Shown piece by piece: positions 25,687-35,259 of a DNA stretch of 64,000 bases (positions within the stretch are counted from its first letter, which is position 1; each line of letters begins with the position of its first letter). The stretch is from an uncultured Prevotellaceae bacterium (GTDB lineage: Bacteria > Bacteroidota > Bacteroidia > Bacteroidales > Bacteroidaceae). The DNA is taken from positions 38,398 through 102,397 of the forward strand of contig CAMZHV010000004.1 of assembly GCA_947307015.1 (NCBI GenBank). The letters are read 5' to 3'. The notes below the pieces were generated by a model that worked only from the letters and a program-made list of their open reading frames with translations, was not told the DNA's origin and did not search any database. A program made the translations under genes and the position numbers.

Positions 25687-27021
25687 TTATTTCACTCTCA
25701 GTTTCTGTCCGGCGCGGATGTTACTGCCGCTGATGCCGTTGAGCTTGCGCAGCTTGGCCACGGTGGTGCCGTTGCGGCGTGCGATGGCTCCTAAGTTGTC
25801 GCCGCGGCGCACGGTGACTGTCGTGCCTTTGCTGCTTGAACGCCCTCGGCGCCCTCGGCGTGCCTTGCTCTTGCGCGATGTCGGCTGGTCTTGTGCCACT
25901 TCAATCTCTTCACGGCTTGTTAGCAGTTCCGTGGCACGGTAGCTGTAGATGCTGTCGCCCTGCTCGATGAATGACGTCATGGCTGGCGTCGGCAGGCGCA
26001 GCGTGCAGGCGTGGCTGTCGCCGGGAATGAGCGGCGTGCGGTACTGCGGATTCAGCGCCTTCACTTCTTCGGCAGGCACATCGCAGCGCGCCACGATCTG
26101 GTCGAAATGCAAGTTGCGGCTCACGATGACGGTGTCCGTGGAGGCGGGCAGTTGTGTCGAAGCGGGGCAGATATTGTGGTCGCAGTAGTAGTTCATCACG
26201 TAGTTGGCAGCGATGAAGGCCGGCACATAGCCGCGCGTCTCACGGGGCAGATAGGGGTAGATTTTCCAATAGTCCTTCTCTCCGCCCGCACGTGTGATGG
26301 CTTTGCGCACGTTGTTGGGGCCGCAATTGTACGACGCGATGGCCAGCGTCCAGTCGCCGAAGATGGCGTAGAGGTCGCGCAGGTAGTGGGCAGCGGCAAA
26401 GCTCGACTTGATGGGGTCCTTGCGCTCGTCTATCAGGCTGGTGACCTCCAGACCGTACTGCTTGCCTGTAGTGATCATGAACTGCCAGAGACCTACGGCT
26501 CCCGCACGGCTGACGGCTGTCGGGTTCAGCGCCGATTCGATGACGGGCAGGTACTTCAGCTCCAAGGGCAGCTGATAAGCTTCGAGCGCTTCCTCGAAGA
26601 TGGGTGTATAGAAGTTGCTGGCGCCCAGCATGATGCTCACCGTTCGGCGAAGGCGGCCCGTGTAGTGGTCGATCATCGTACGCACTACGTCGTTGTAGGG
26701 CATCTCGATGACGTTGGGCAGGCGCTGTAGGCGGTGGATATAGGTTTCCTTGTCGAACTCGGGGTTATCGCCCGATGTGCAGTCGCCGTCGGGGATAATA
26801 TAGTTCCTGTTGTTCCACTCCATGAGCAGGCTGTCGAGCTCAGCGCTCATGCCTTCGGGTAGCGTGATATCTTCGTCTTCGCCGAGGTTGGAGTCGAAGA
26901 CTTCAATGTCATCTTCGTCGTCGAAGTCATCCTCGTCGTCGATTTCCACCTGTGCGGACAGGCTCAAGGGAGCGCAGGCGAGCAGCGCGGAGAGTATGGC
27001 AATGGATGTATGTTTCATCAA
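25687..27021 (-). CDS. mltD: Membrane-bound lytic murein transglycosylase D-like, C-terminal LysM
   Basis: ESALNPTAVSRAGAVGLWQFMITTGKQYGL; C-terminal VTVRRGDNLGAIARRNGTTVAKLRKLNG. Confidence 0.92.
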   Translation of the reverse strand: MMKHTSIAILSALLACAPLSLSAQVEIDDEDDFDDEDDIEVFDSNLGEDEDITLPEGMSAELDSLLMEWNNRNYIIPDGDCTSGDNPEFDKETYIHRLQRLPNVIEMPYNDVVRTMIDHYTGRLRRTVSIMLGASNFYTPIFEEALEAYQLPLELKYLPVIESALNPTAVSRAGAVGLWQFMITTGKQYGLEVTSLIDERKDPIKSSFAAAHYLRDLYAIFGDWTLAIASYNCGPNNVRKAITRAGGEKDYWKIYPYLPRETRGYVPAFIAANYVMNYYCDHNICPASTQLPASTDTVIVSRNLHFDQIVARCDVPAEEVKALNPQYRTPLIPGDSHACTLRLPTPAMTSFIEQGDSIYSYRATELLTSREEIEVAQDQPTSRKSKARRGRRGRSSSKGTTVTVRRGDNLGAIARRNGTTVAKLRKLNGISGSNIRAGQKLRVK

Positions 27022-27065
27022 TAAATCATTTTTGTTGTTTGCGTTTCATTCTTTATGTTTAGAAC

Positions 27066-27851
27066 TTAGAAGTTCAGGCTTAGGGTCATGCCGACACCGC
27101 TCTGGCGGGTAATGTCGGAAGTCTGCATCCGTGAGGTGGTGATGACGGCTGGCCGCACGCGCATCGAGAGATCCTCGGAGATGTCGAAGCTTGACAACTC
27201 GGCATCGACGTAGGCGTCGATGACCGACAACGCATAGACGGCGGCGAAAGCCATGATGCTCATATCCCGGTACTTGCGGTAGTAGTCCTTCTTGTTCTTG
27301 AAGATTTCCTTGAACTGATCTTCGCGACCAGCGATGCTGTAATTGAGCGGTAGCATTTTCTCGTAGGACTTCGTGTCGGGGTCGTTGTCCATGATGTCGA
27401 GGTAGGCTTGCGAGTAGTCGCTGAGCATCTGGTTGTTCCATGTCAGCGCATAGGCGCAACCAAGGAATCCTCCGTAGATGATGGGCAGCTTCCAGTACTT
27501 GTGGTTATAGATCTGACCGATGCCCGGGAGCACCAGAGCGAGCCACAGGGAACGCGTGGGGTCGGGACGGAAGGACGGCTTGAGCAGGTCGTCGATACGT
27601 GTGGCGAGGCTGTCGATGCCGGCCATCTGCGTCGAATCGAGCACGACGGGTATGTCTTCGAGCCGCTTCATTGCGCCGCCGGAGCCACCGGGGCGGGTCA
27701 TCTGTTTATCGAGTCGCGTGGTGAGGCTGTCTGATTGGATGCTGTCCTGTCGGATGCTGTCCGTAGCGGCGGCGCCATGGCAGGGCAAGGCTGCGAACGC
27801 TATCGCTGCCACCACCATCATCCGTCCTATGGCTCTCACCAGTGTGCTCAT
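27066..27851 (-). CDS. DUF5683-type membrane protein
   Basis: SLWLALVLPGIGQIYNHKYWKLPIIYGGFLGCAYALTWNN; adjacent to parB. Confidence 0.85.
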   Translation of the reverse strand: MSTLVRAIGRMMVVAAIAFAALPCHGAAATDSIRQDSIQSDSLTTRLDKQMTRPGGSGGAMKRLEDIPVVLDSTQMAGIDSLATRIDDLLKPSFRPDPTRSLWLALVLPGIGQIYNHKYWKLPIIYGGFLGCAYALTWNNQMLSDYSQAYLDIMDNDPDTKSYEKMLPLNYSIAGREDQFKEIFKNKKDYYRKYRDMSIMAFAAVYALSVIDAYVDAELSSFDISEDLSMRVRPAVITTSRMQTSDITRQSGVGMTLSLNF

Positions 27852-27861
27852 GTCTGCCTGT

Positions 27862-28755
27862 TCAGTGTTTGAGCTTGTCGAGCATCGTGACGATGCGTTC
27901 CAGCTCCTCCTCGTTGGCAAAAGGAATGGTGATCTTACCCTTGCCCTTGTCGGAACAAGTCACCTGCACCTTTGTCTTGAAGCAGTCGGCGAGGTTGTCG
28001 CGCAGCAGGGCGTACTCGCGGCTGAGCTGGGAGCGGCGCGGACGCAACTTCTGGCTGCCTACGCTGACGCTCTCGCCCTCGCTGAGGCGCTTCACCAGCT
28101 CCTCCACCTTACGCACGCTGAGGTGCTCGCTCTGCACTTGGGCGAAGACCTTCAGCTGTAGGGCGGGGTCGTCGAGGGCGAGGAGTGCGCGGGCGTGCCC
28201 CATCTCAATCTGGCGGTTCTGCAGCGCCATTTGCACGGGTGCAGGCAGCTTCAGCAGGCGCAGGTAGTTGGTCACGGTGGCGCGCTTCTTGCCCACACGC
28301 TCGCTTAGGCGATCCTGTGTCATGCCGTATTGTTCGAGCAGGCTTTGGTAGGCGAGGGCGATCTCTAAGGCGTTGAGGTCCTGGCGTTGGATGTTCTCGA
28401 TGAGCGCCATCTCCATCACGTTCTCGTCGTTGGCGGTGCGGATGTATGCAGGGATAGCCCTGAGACCTGCAATCTGCGAGGCACGCCAGCGACGCTCGCC
28501 TGCGATGATCTCATAGGTGCCGTCATCCTGCTTGCGCAGCGTGATGGGCTGCACAATGCCGATCTCCTTGATGCTGTCAGCCAGTTCCTGCAGCGCCTCG
28601 GGGTCAAACTCGTGGCGCGGCTGGTTGGGGTTGGGATGGATCGACGTGAGCTCAATCTCGTTGATGGTCGACGAGCCTTCCGTCTGCACCTCGTCGGTCT
28701 GGATGAGGGCGTCCAAGCCACGGCCTAAAGCGGGATATTTTTTATGCGGTGCCAT
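27862..28755 (-). CDS. parB: Chromosome partitioning protein ParB
   Basis: LGRGLDALI; IHPNPNQPRHEFDPEALQELADSIKEIGIVQPITLR; GERRWRASQIAGL. Confidence 0.96.
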   Translation of the reverse strand: MAPHKKYPALGRGLDALIQTDEVQTEGSSTINEIELTSIHPNPNQPRHEFDPEALQELADSIKEIGIVQPITLRKQDDGTYEIIAGERRWRASQIAGLRAIPAYIRTANDENVMEMALIENIQRQDLNALEIALAYQSLLEQYGMTQDRLSERVGKKRATVTNYLRLLKLPAPVQMALQNRQIEMGHARALLALDDPALQLKVFAQVQSEHLSVRKVEELVKRLSEGESVSVGSQKLRPRRSQLSREYALLRDNLADCFKTKVQVTCSDKGKGKITIPFANEEELERIVTMLDKLKH

Positions 28756-28859
28756 TATATTTAATGTGTTATTTTAGTGATAAGAGAAAGAGTGAAAAGT
28801 GAAAAATAGAAATTACCACTGATTATTGAGTTTCTTGCTATCCTTGAAAGGAAACTTAT

Positions 28860-28905
28860 ATTTTTCATTCTTTCATTTTTCATTCTTTCATTTTTCGTTC
28901 TTTCC
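28860..28905. repeat. Short tandem repeat (tttttcattctttca, about 2.5 units) at the parA 3' end
   Basis: Direct reading; overlaps the parA stop region. Confidence 0.7.
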
Positions 28906-29655
28906 CATGATCTCCTTGGCCAGCTCCAGGTGGTTGCGCGCGCCGGCGCTGTCGGCATCGTAAAGGATGGCGGGGAGGCCGTGACCGGGAGCTTCGGCCA
29001 GCTTCACATTGCGGTTGATGACCGTCGTGAATACCAGCTCCTGGAAGTGGCGCTGCACTTCGTCGCGCACCTGATTGGACAGGCGCAGGCGAGAGTCGAA
29101 CATCGTCAGCAGGAAGCCCTCGATCTCAAGCCGCGGATTGAGCTTCTGCTTGATGATGCGTATCGTGTTGAGCAGTTTGGAGATGCCCTCTAATGCAAAG
29201 TACTCGCACTGCACGGGGATGATCACCGAGTCCGCAGCAGTCAGCGCGTTCACCGTGATGAGCCCTAACGACGGCGAGCAGTCGATGAGGATATAGTCGT
29301 AGTCCTTCAGCAGGGGCTTAAGCAGCGAGGACATGATTTTCTCGCGTTCAGGAAGGTTTAGCATCTCTATCTCAGCACCGACGAGATCGATATGGCTCGG
29401 CACGATGTCCAAGCCCGGCACGTCGCTTTCGTAGATGGCGTCGCGAACGTCAGCCTGACCGATGAGACAATCGTAGATGCTCGTCTCTACCGCCTTCACG
29501 TCAATGCCCAATCCGCTGGAGGCATTCGCCTGAGGATCAGCGTCTACAAGCAGTACGCGCTTCTCCAGCGTAGCAAAGGACGAGGCCAGATTCATGGCTG
29601 TCGTCGTCTTGCCGACACCGCCTTTCTGATTAGCCAAAGCAATAATTTTACCCAT
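28888..29655 (-). CDS. parA: Chromosome partitioning ATPase ParA
   Basis: MGKIIALANQKGGVGKTTTAMNLA; DADPQANASSGLG. Confidence 0.97.
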   Translation of the reverse strand: MGKIIALANQKGGVGKTTTAMNLASSFATLEKRVLLVDADPQANASSGLGIDVKAVETSIYDCLIGQADVRDAIYESDVPGLDIVPSHIDLVGAEIEMLNLPEREKIMSSLLKPLLKDYDYILIDCSPSLGLITVNALTAADSVIIPVQCEYFALEGISKLLNTIRIIKQKLNPRLEIEGFLLTMFDSRLRLSNQVRDEVQRHFQELVFTTVINRNVKLAEAPGHGLPAILYDADSAGARNHLELAKEIMGKNEK

Positions 29656-29685
29656 AGAATATCTTTTATCTGCGTTTATAGAGTG

Positions 29686-29693
29686 CAAAGGTA
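29686..29693 (-). promoter_or_regulatory. -7 box (TACCTTTG) for parA
   Basis: caaaggta on + strand. Confidence 0.55.
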
Positions 29694-29808
29694 CGCATTT
29701 TTGGTCGAACAGATGGACTCTTTTAAGCCTTTTTCGCTTTTCGTGCCTTATTTTTCACTTTTCGAGCAAAAACTTTATGCGTTAAACTTTAAACATTAAA
29801 CTTTTCAC

Positions 29809-29816
29809 TATCTTTG
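29809..29816 (+). promoter_or_regulatory. -7 box (TATCTTTG) for tadA
   Basis: 12 nt upstream of the ATG at 29829. Confidence 0.55.
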
Positions 29817-29828
29817 TACACGAAAAAT

Positions 29829-30272
29829 ATGGAAGATTCGCTGAACGATATCACTTTTATGCGCCTCGCCCTCGCGGAGGCACGTCGTGCAGCCACCGAA
29901 GGTGAAATTCCCATCGGCGCTGTCATCGTCAGCCGCGGACGGGTTATTGCCAAAGCCCACAACCTCACTGAGCGCCTCACTGACGTCACGGCCCACGCGG
30001 AGATGCAAGCCATCACCGCCGCAGCCACTGCCCTCGGAGGCAAGTACCTCACCGACTGCACGCTTTACGTCACTGTAGAGCCTTGTGTGATGTGCGCCGG
30101 AGCTATCGCCTGGGCACAGCTCGCACGCCTCGTCTACGGCGCCACCGACGACAAGCGGGGCTACCACCGCTACGCCCCTGCAGCCCTGCATCCCAAAACC
30201 TCCGTCACCGTTGGTGTCCTTGCCGACGAATGTACGGCCCTCATGCAGGACTTCTTTCGGTGCAAGCGCTGA
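29829..30272 (+). CDS. tadA: tRNA(adenine34) deaminase
   Basis: TAHAEMQAI; LYVTVEPCVMCAGAI. Confidence 0.94.
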   Translation: MEDSLNDITFMRLALAEARRAATEGEIPIGAVIVSRGRVIAKAHNLTERLTDVTAHAEMQAITAAATALGGKYLTDCTLYVTVEPCVMCAGAIAWAQLARLVYGATDDKRGYHRYAPAALHPKTSVTVGVLADECTALMQDFFRCKR

Positions 30273-30274
30273 AT

Positions 30275-31984
30275 TTAGTGCTGGTAACGGACACGACCGG
30301 CGTCGATGCCGAGGAAGATGAAAAGGAGAAGGGTGAAGCCCCAAAGTGAGGAGCCGCCGTAGCTGAAGAAGGGTAGGGGTATGCCGATGACAGGCATCAG
30401 ACCGAGCACCATGCCTATGTTGATGAGGACATGGAAAAGGAAGATGGAGAATACACAGTAGCCATAGACGCGTCCGAAAGTGTACGGTTGTCGCTCAGCC
30501 AGATAGATGAGGCGGAGCAGGAGGGCAAGGAAAAGGAGAAGGACAATGGCTGAGCCTATGAAACCTTGCTCTTCGCCCATGGTGCAGAATATGAAGTCCG
30601 TCTCCTGCTCAGGGACATAACGGAGCTTGGTCTGCGTTCCTTGAAGAAAGCCTTTGCCTTCCAACCCACCGGAGCCGATGGCTATCTTGGCTTGTATGAC
30701 GTTGTAACCTACGCCATTGGGATCTTCGCGCAACCCTAAAAGTTCCTGTACACGGGCACGCTGGTGCTCCTTCAAATGGTCGAGCATATAGTTGGCGGAA
30801 TAGAAGATGCCGATGGAGCCGATGGCGAAGACGGCAATGAGGCAGTAGCGGTAGATATGCGACGTGAAGCCAAGCCACAGCAGGCGCAGAATGAGCAATA
30901 CGCAAATGGCAAGGAATAAGGGACCAATGTCGAAGGGCTGAAGGAGGGAGGTGGAAGAATCAGGGGTGATGTCCGCGGAATCAGCGGCGTCTGTCAATGC
31001 GTCTGTTGTGACGGTGGAGGGATCGGGTGTGATGGTGGAAGGATCTGCGGTGACCGTCGAGGGATCAGCGGTGAGGGCAGACAGTTCAGGAGTGATTATT
31101 GACGGGTCTGGTGTGGCAGGCGAGAAGGCAAAATGAGCGATGAGGAGGATGAGCACCATGGTGCCGAGGCCAATTACGGCCGTGCTGATGAGTGCACGGC
31201 GGTAGGTCTGCGAAGCATTGCGTATCTCGCCAATGGCGCTGGCTGCGAGCGTTGAGGGGCGTGTGTAAGAGATGATCATGCCGATGACAAAGACGACAAT
31301 CATTATCATGACGAGGATCAGGCCAAGGCTGGTGCTGCCACCTAAGACCATCTCATCGGCAAAACGTAAGCCCACGACAACGTAAGTGACCGCAGAGAGT
31401 CCGAGAAATAAGATGCTACCGGGCATACCCTCACGGTAGAGCATGAGGAAGAGGCTGAGGTAGACGAGCGCCGAGCCCGTCTCTTTCTGCATGACAATCA
31501 GCACTAAGGGCAAGAACATCAGTAGCATACAGAGACCCAGGTTCTTCCAAGAGCCTTCGAGCTTGAAACCATAGCTGCCCATGAACTTGGCGAGGGCAAG
31601 TGACGTGGCGAACTTGGCGAACTCAGCGCTCTGGAAGCTGAAGGGACCTATCTTGATCCAAGACATGGAGCCTTTGATGTCGTGCGCCAGAAAAGGGGTG
31701 ATGAAGAGCAGAACGACGAGAAGCGCATAGATGAGGTAGGCGAAGGTGTCGAAGAGGCGGTCGTCGAGGAGCAGCACGATGGTACCGAGTATGATAGATG
31801 AACCTATCCACACGAGCTGCATACCTGTGCGGGTGTCGAAGGAGGCCAAGGAAAGAATATCACGTGGCTGGCCATACTCATAGCATGCGCCGCAGATGCT
31901 CATCCAGCCGAGGGCGAGAAGGGCGAGGTAAATCAGGATGGTGAGCCAGTCGAGGCTGGCGAAGACGCTCTTTTGTTTTTCCAT
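30275..31984 (-). CDS. rodA: Rod shape-determining glycosyltransferase RodA (FtsW/RodA/SpoVE)
   Basis: KGSMSWIKIGPFSFQSAEFAKFATSLALA; IGSGGLEGKGFLQGTQTKLRYVPEQETDFIF; PVIGIPLPFFSYGGSSLW. Confidence 0.95.
   Translation of the reverse strand: MEKQKSVFASLDWLTILIYLALLALGWMSICGACYEYGQPRDILSLASFDTRTGMQLVWIGSSIILGTIVLLLDDRLFDTFAYLIYALLVVLLFITPFLAHDIKGSMSWIKIGPFSFQSAEFAKFATSLALAKFMGSYGFKLEGSWKNLGLCMLLMFLPLVLIVMQKETGSALVYLSLFLMLYREGMPGSILFLGLSAVTYVVVGLRFADEMVLGGSTSLGLILVMIMIVVFVIGMIISYTRPSTLAASAIGEIRNASQTYRRALISTAVIGLGTMVLILLIAHFAFSPATPDPSIITPELSALTADPSTVTADPSTITPDPSTVTTDALTDAADSADITPDSSTSLLQPFDIGPLFLAICVLLILRLLWLGFTSHIYRYCLIAVFAIGSIGIFYSANYMLDHLKEHQRARVQELLGLREDPNGVGYNVIQAKIAIGSGGLEGKGFLQGTQTKLRYVPEQETDFIFCTMGEEQGFIGSAIVLLLFLALLLRLIYLAERQPYTFGRVYGYCVFSIFLFHVLINIGMVLGLMPVIGIPLPFFSYGGSSLWGFTLLLFIFLGIDAGRVRYQH
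30945..31130 (-). repeat. Degenerate tandem repeat inside rodA encoding DPST(V/I)T(A/P)-like units
   Basis: PDPSIITPELSALTADPSTVTADPSTITPDPSTVTTDALTDAADSADITPDSSTS. Confidence 0.8.
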
Positions 31985-31985
31985 G

Positions 31986-33833
31986 CTATCTGGCGTAGCC
32001 GCTATAGTCTATGCGCCTGTTGGCGAACGTTTCAACCTTTTGTTTGCTGGCCTCGGAGAGATGGCCATTGATATATTGTTCCATGATGAGGGCACCGAAA
32101 GGCACGCCGTAGGTGGCTCCCCAGCCGCCGTTCTCGACATAGACGGCGACGGCAATCTTGGGATTCTCGCGGGGTGCGAAACCCATGAAGACGGAGTGGT
32201 CATGGCCGCGGTTCTGTGCCGTGCCTGTCTTGCCACAGATGACATACTGAGGCGTATAGGCCGATCGGCAGGTGCCGCCTCGGACTGCATTTTCCATGCC
32301 CTGGCAGATGGTCTCGTAGTGGACGGGTGAGACCATGGTGTAGTTCCGCTTATAGTATATAGAGGAGATGGTGTCATCTTGTACCTCCTTGACAATGTGG
32401 GGTTTGATGTACCATCCGCGGTTGGCAATGGTGGCACCGAGATTGGCAATCTGTAGGGGCGTCAGCGTCACCTCACCCTGTCCGATGGAGATGGAGATGA
32501 CGGTGAGTCCCTTCCATGCGCCTTTGTAGTGCTTGTCGTAGAACTCAGCATTGGGAATCATACCGCGTGCCTCGCTGGGGAGATCCACGCCGAGCTTGTA
32601 GCCGAAACCCATGGACACCATATAATCCCTCCATGTAGACATGGCGACGTGCGTGGACTTGTAGTGGGAGCGGCTGTTGAGCATGTTCAGGAGGCCCCAA
32701 CAGAAATAGCCGTTACACGAGGTGGCGATGGCGGGGACGAGCGGCAGCGGTGAACCATGACCGTGGCAGCCCACGGTGAGACCTCCATAATGAAATCCGC
32801 CAGTGCAGGGATAGGCGGTCTGCGGTGTGATGATTCCTTCTTGCAGGAAGGTCAGCGCCTGCGACGTTTTGAACGTGGAGCCGGGGGGATAGGTGCCCAT
32901 GATGGCACGATTGAGCAGCGGTTTCATGGGGTCGCGCGCCAGCTCCTTGTGCTTCTTGCCACGCTGGCGGCCCACCATCGTGCGGGGGTCATAGGTTGGT
33001 GACGTCACCATGCAGAGAATCTCGCCCGTGGAGGGCTCAATGGCCACAATGCTTCCAAGTTTGCCTTGCATGAGTTTCTCGCCAAGCTTCTGTAATTCAA
33101 GATCTAAGCTGAGCGTGAGGTTTTTGCCTGGGATGGGTTTGATATCATACTTGCCGTTGAGGTAGCGTCCCTTGATGCGTCCGTGTACGTCGCGAAGGAG
33201 AATCTCAGAGCCTTTGATGCCGCGCAACTGCTGCTCATAACTCTTCTCGATGCCCTGCTTGCCGATGTAATCACCGGGACGATAGTAGTCGTCGGCCTCG
33301 ATGTCCGAGGGATTCACTTCACCCACGTCGCCGAGGATATGGGCGGCGTAAGGGTAGGAGTACTGGCGTATGCTGCGCTTCTGGATGTAGAAACCGGGAT
33401 AGTGGAAGAGCTTTTCTTGAAAAACGCTGAACTCCTCGACGGAGAGCTGGCTCATGAAGAGCTGCTGCGTGTAAGGCGAATAGCCTGGGTTGCGATTGCG
33501 ATCCTTGATCTCGAGCATACGACGGCTATACCATGCGGTGTCAATGCCCAGGCTGTTGCAGAGGTCCAAGGTGTCCACACCCACCTGTTCCTGCATGATG
33601 ACCATGATGTCGTAGGCTGGCTGGTTGTAGACAAGCAGCTTGCCGTTGCGGTCGGTGATAGCGCCCCTGGCAGGGTACTGGATGCGACGCATGAGGGCGT
33701 TGGAGTCGGCACGTTGCTTGTAGTCGTCGGACATTAGCTGTAGGGTGAAGAGCCTGACGATGTAGACGACGATAATCAATACCGCCGAGAACCCCAGAAT
33801 GTATTTGCGGTTCGACAACGTGCTGTTAGCCAT
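31986..33833 (-). CDS. mrdA: Penicillin-binding protein 2
   Basis: YPPGSTFKTSQAL active site; CGKTGTAQN; LLRDVHGRIKGRYLNG. Confidence 0.96.
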   Translation of the reverse strand: MANSTLSNRKYILGFSAVLIIVVYIVRLFTLQLMSDDYKQRADSNALMRRIQYPARGAITDRNGKLLVYNQPAYDIMVIMQEQVGVDTLDLCNSLGIDTAWYSRRMLEIKDRNRNPGYSPYTQQLFMSQLSVEEFSVFQEKLFHYPGFYIQKRSIRQYSYPYAAHILGDVGEVNPSDIEADDYYRPGDYIGKQGIEKSYEQQLRGIKGSEILLRDVHGRIKGRYLNGKYDIKPIPGKNLTLSLDLELQKLGEKLMQGKLGSIVAIEPSTGEILCMVTSPTYDPRTMVGRQRGKKHKELARDPMKPLLNRAIMGTYPPGSTFKTSQALTFLQEGIITPQTAYPCTGGFHYGGLTVGCHGHGSPLPLVPAIATSCNGYFCWGLLNMLNSRSHYKSTHVAMSTWRDYMVSMGFGYKLGVDLPSEARGMIPNAEFYDKHYKGAWKGLTVISISIGQGEVTLTPLQIANLGATIANRGWYIKPHIVKEVQDDTISSIYYKRNYTMVSPVHYETICQGMENAVRGGTCRSAYTPQYVICGKTGTAQNRGHDHSVFMGFAPRENPKIAVAVYVENGGWGATYGVPFGALIMEQYINGHLSEASKQKVETFANRRIDYSGYAR

Positions 33834-33841
33834 AGGAGAAT

Positions 33842-34360
33842 TTAATGCTGTTCTTCGGTTTTATGATCGCGCAAGGCTTCGAAGACGAGGCAGATGATGA
33901 ATGTCAGCAGCCAACTGCTTCCACAGGCTATGCCGAGGTCTGCGATGTGGTTGAAGGTGAAGGACTGTAGGGCAAAATAGGCCAGCGCGAAGAGGGCGGT
34001 GAGGATAGCCGCATAGTTGCAATAGGACCAGAAGCCTAAGGTGGAAAAGGCCGGCCGCATATCCTCAGGCGCATCCTTCGGCGTCATGAGGCGGAGAAGG
34101 ACGGGCTGCACGAAGGCCACGAGAGCCATGGCTGCGGCACCGATGCCGAGGGTCAGCGATGTGATGTCGCAGAGAAGGCCGCATACGAAGGCCCACAAAA
34201 GGATACTCCAACGCGATGTGCCAAGGGGGAACAGCAAGACCAGGTAGACGAAGGGCAGTGGCGTGGCATAACCCAGGATGTGGATGTAATTGAATACCAT
34301 CATCTGTGCGGTGACAAGCACCACCAGCCAAAGCAGTCGTTGTAGGAATTGCGTGATCAT
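33842..34360 (-). CDS. mreD: Rod shape-determining protein MreD
   Basis: Small hydrophobic protein between mreC and mrdA. Confidence 0.88.
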   Translation of the reverse strand: MITQFLQRLLWLVVLVTAQMMVFNYIHILGYATPLPFVYLVLLFPLGTSRWSILLWAFVCGLLCDITSLTLGIGAAAMALVAFVQPVLLRLMTPKDAPEDMRPAFSTLGFWSYCNYAAILTALFALAYFALQSFTFNHIADLGIACGSSWLLTFIICLVFEALRDHKTEEQH

Positions 34361-34399
34361 TATTCTAAAGCCCTCGGGAGAACCCTCGGGAACGGTAAC

Positions 34400-35254
34400 T
34401 TATTGATTCATGAGGGAGTCGGCACGCTGTTCGAGGTCGCGGATCTCTGCTTGGAACTCCTGCGCTACGACACAGACATTCTGGAGGCGTGAGAAATCGA
34501 TGCTGAGATGTACGATCAATTTGTAGCTGAGGCCGTCGTCGCTGTTTTCGATGCTGTGGACCTTGCCCATGAAGAGGCCGGCGGGGAAGACGGCGCTGAA
34601 ACCGCTTGTCTCCACAATGTCTCCGACTTTGAAGCGGGCGTGACGAGGAATGTCGTCGAGGACGGCGTAGAGGGGACTGCGACCGTCCCACTTGAGATAG
34701 CCGAAGTACTGCGAGCCACGCAGGCGACAGCTGATGTTGGAATGGCTGTTGAGCAGGGGCATCACGATGGCGTAATGTGGCGCCGTCATGTAGACGATGC
34801 CTACAACGCCCGTACCGCTGACGACGCCCATCTCGGGACGCACGCCGTCGTCGTAGCCGGCATCGATGGTCATCAGGTTGTCGCGACGCATCACGCTATT
34901 TGTGGTGACGCGGGCAGGGATGAGCGTTATGCCTTCGAGGCGGTCGGCCTGCAGGAGCTCGGAGCGCGTGCTGTCGTGCGTCAGTGTCTCGATGTACTCT
35001 GCCAAGGCACGGTTGTTCTGCTCTAACAGCAGGTTGCGCTGTGTCAGCATCTCGTTGACGTCGCCGAGCGTGATGTAACGCAGCGCCCGCTGCTCCCATT
35101 CATTCACCGTACCAACGACGGTGTTGGCCGTGGTGAGCCACACACTGTTCTGATAATGATTGAACTGGAAGAGCAGTACGAAGCTAATCCCTTCCAGCAC
35201 AATAAATATCAGCCAGTGGTAGTACTTGGCGATAAAATCGAGCAGCGCACGCAT
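34400..35254 (-). CDS. mreC: Rod shape-determining protein MreC
   Basis: Coiled-coil then LIPARVTTNSVMRRDNLMTIDAGYDDGVRPEMGVVSGTGVVGIV. Confidence 0.93.
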   Translation of the reverse strand: MRALLDFIAKYYHWLIFIVLEGISFVLLFQFNHYQNSVWLTTANTVVGTVNEWEQRALRYITLGDVNEMLTQRNLLLEQNNRALAEYIETLTHDSTRSELLQADRLEGITLIPARVTTNSVMRRDNLMTIDAGYDDGVRPEMGVVSGTGVVGIVYMTAPHYAIVMPLLNSHSNISCRLRGSQYFGYLKWDGRSPLYAVLDDIPRHARFKVGDIVETSGFSAVFPAGLFMGKVHSIENSDDGLSYKLIVHLSIDFSRLQNVCVVAQEFQAEIRDLEQRADSLMNQ

Positions 35255-35259
35255 TTATG

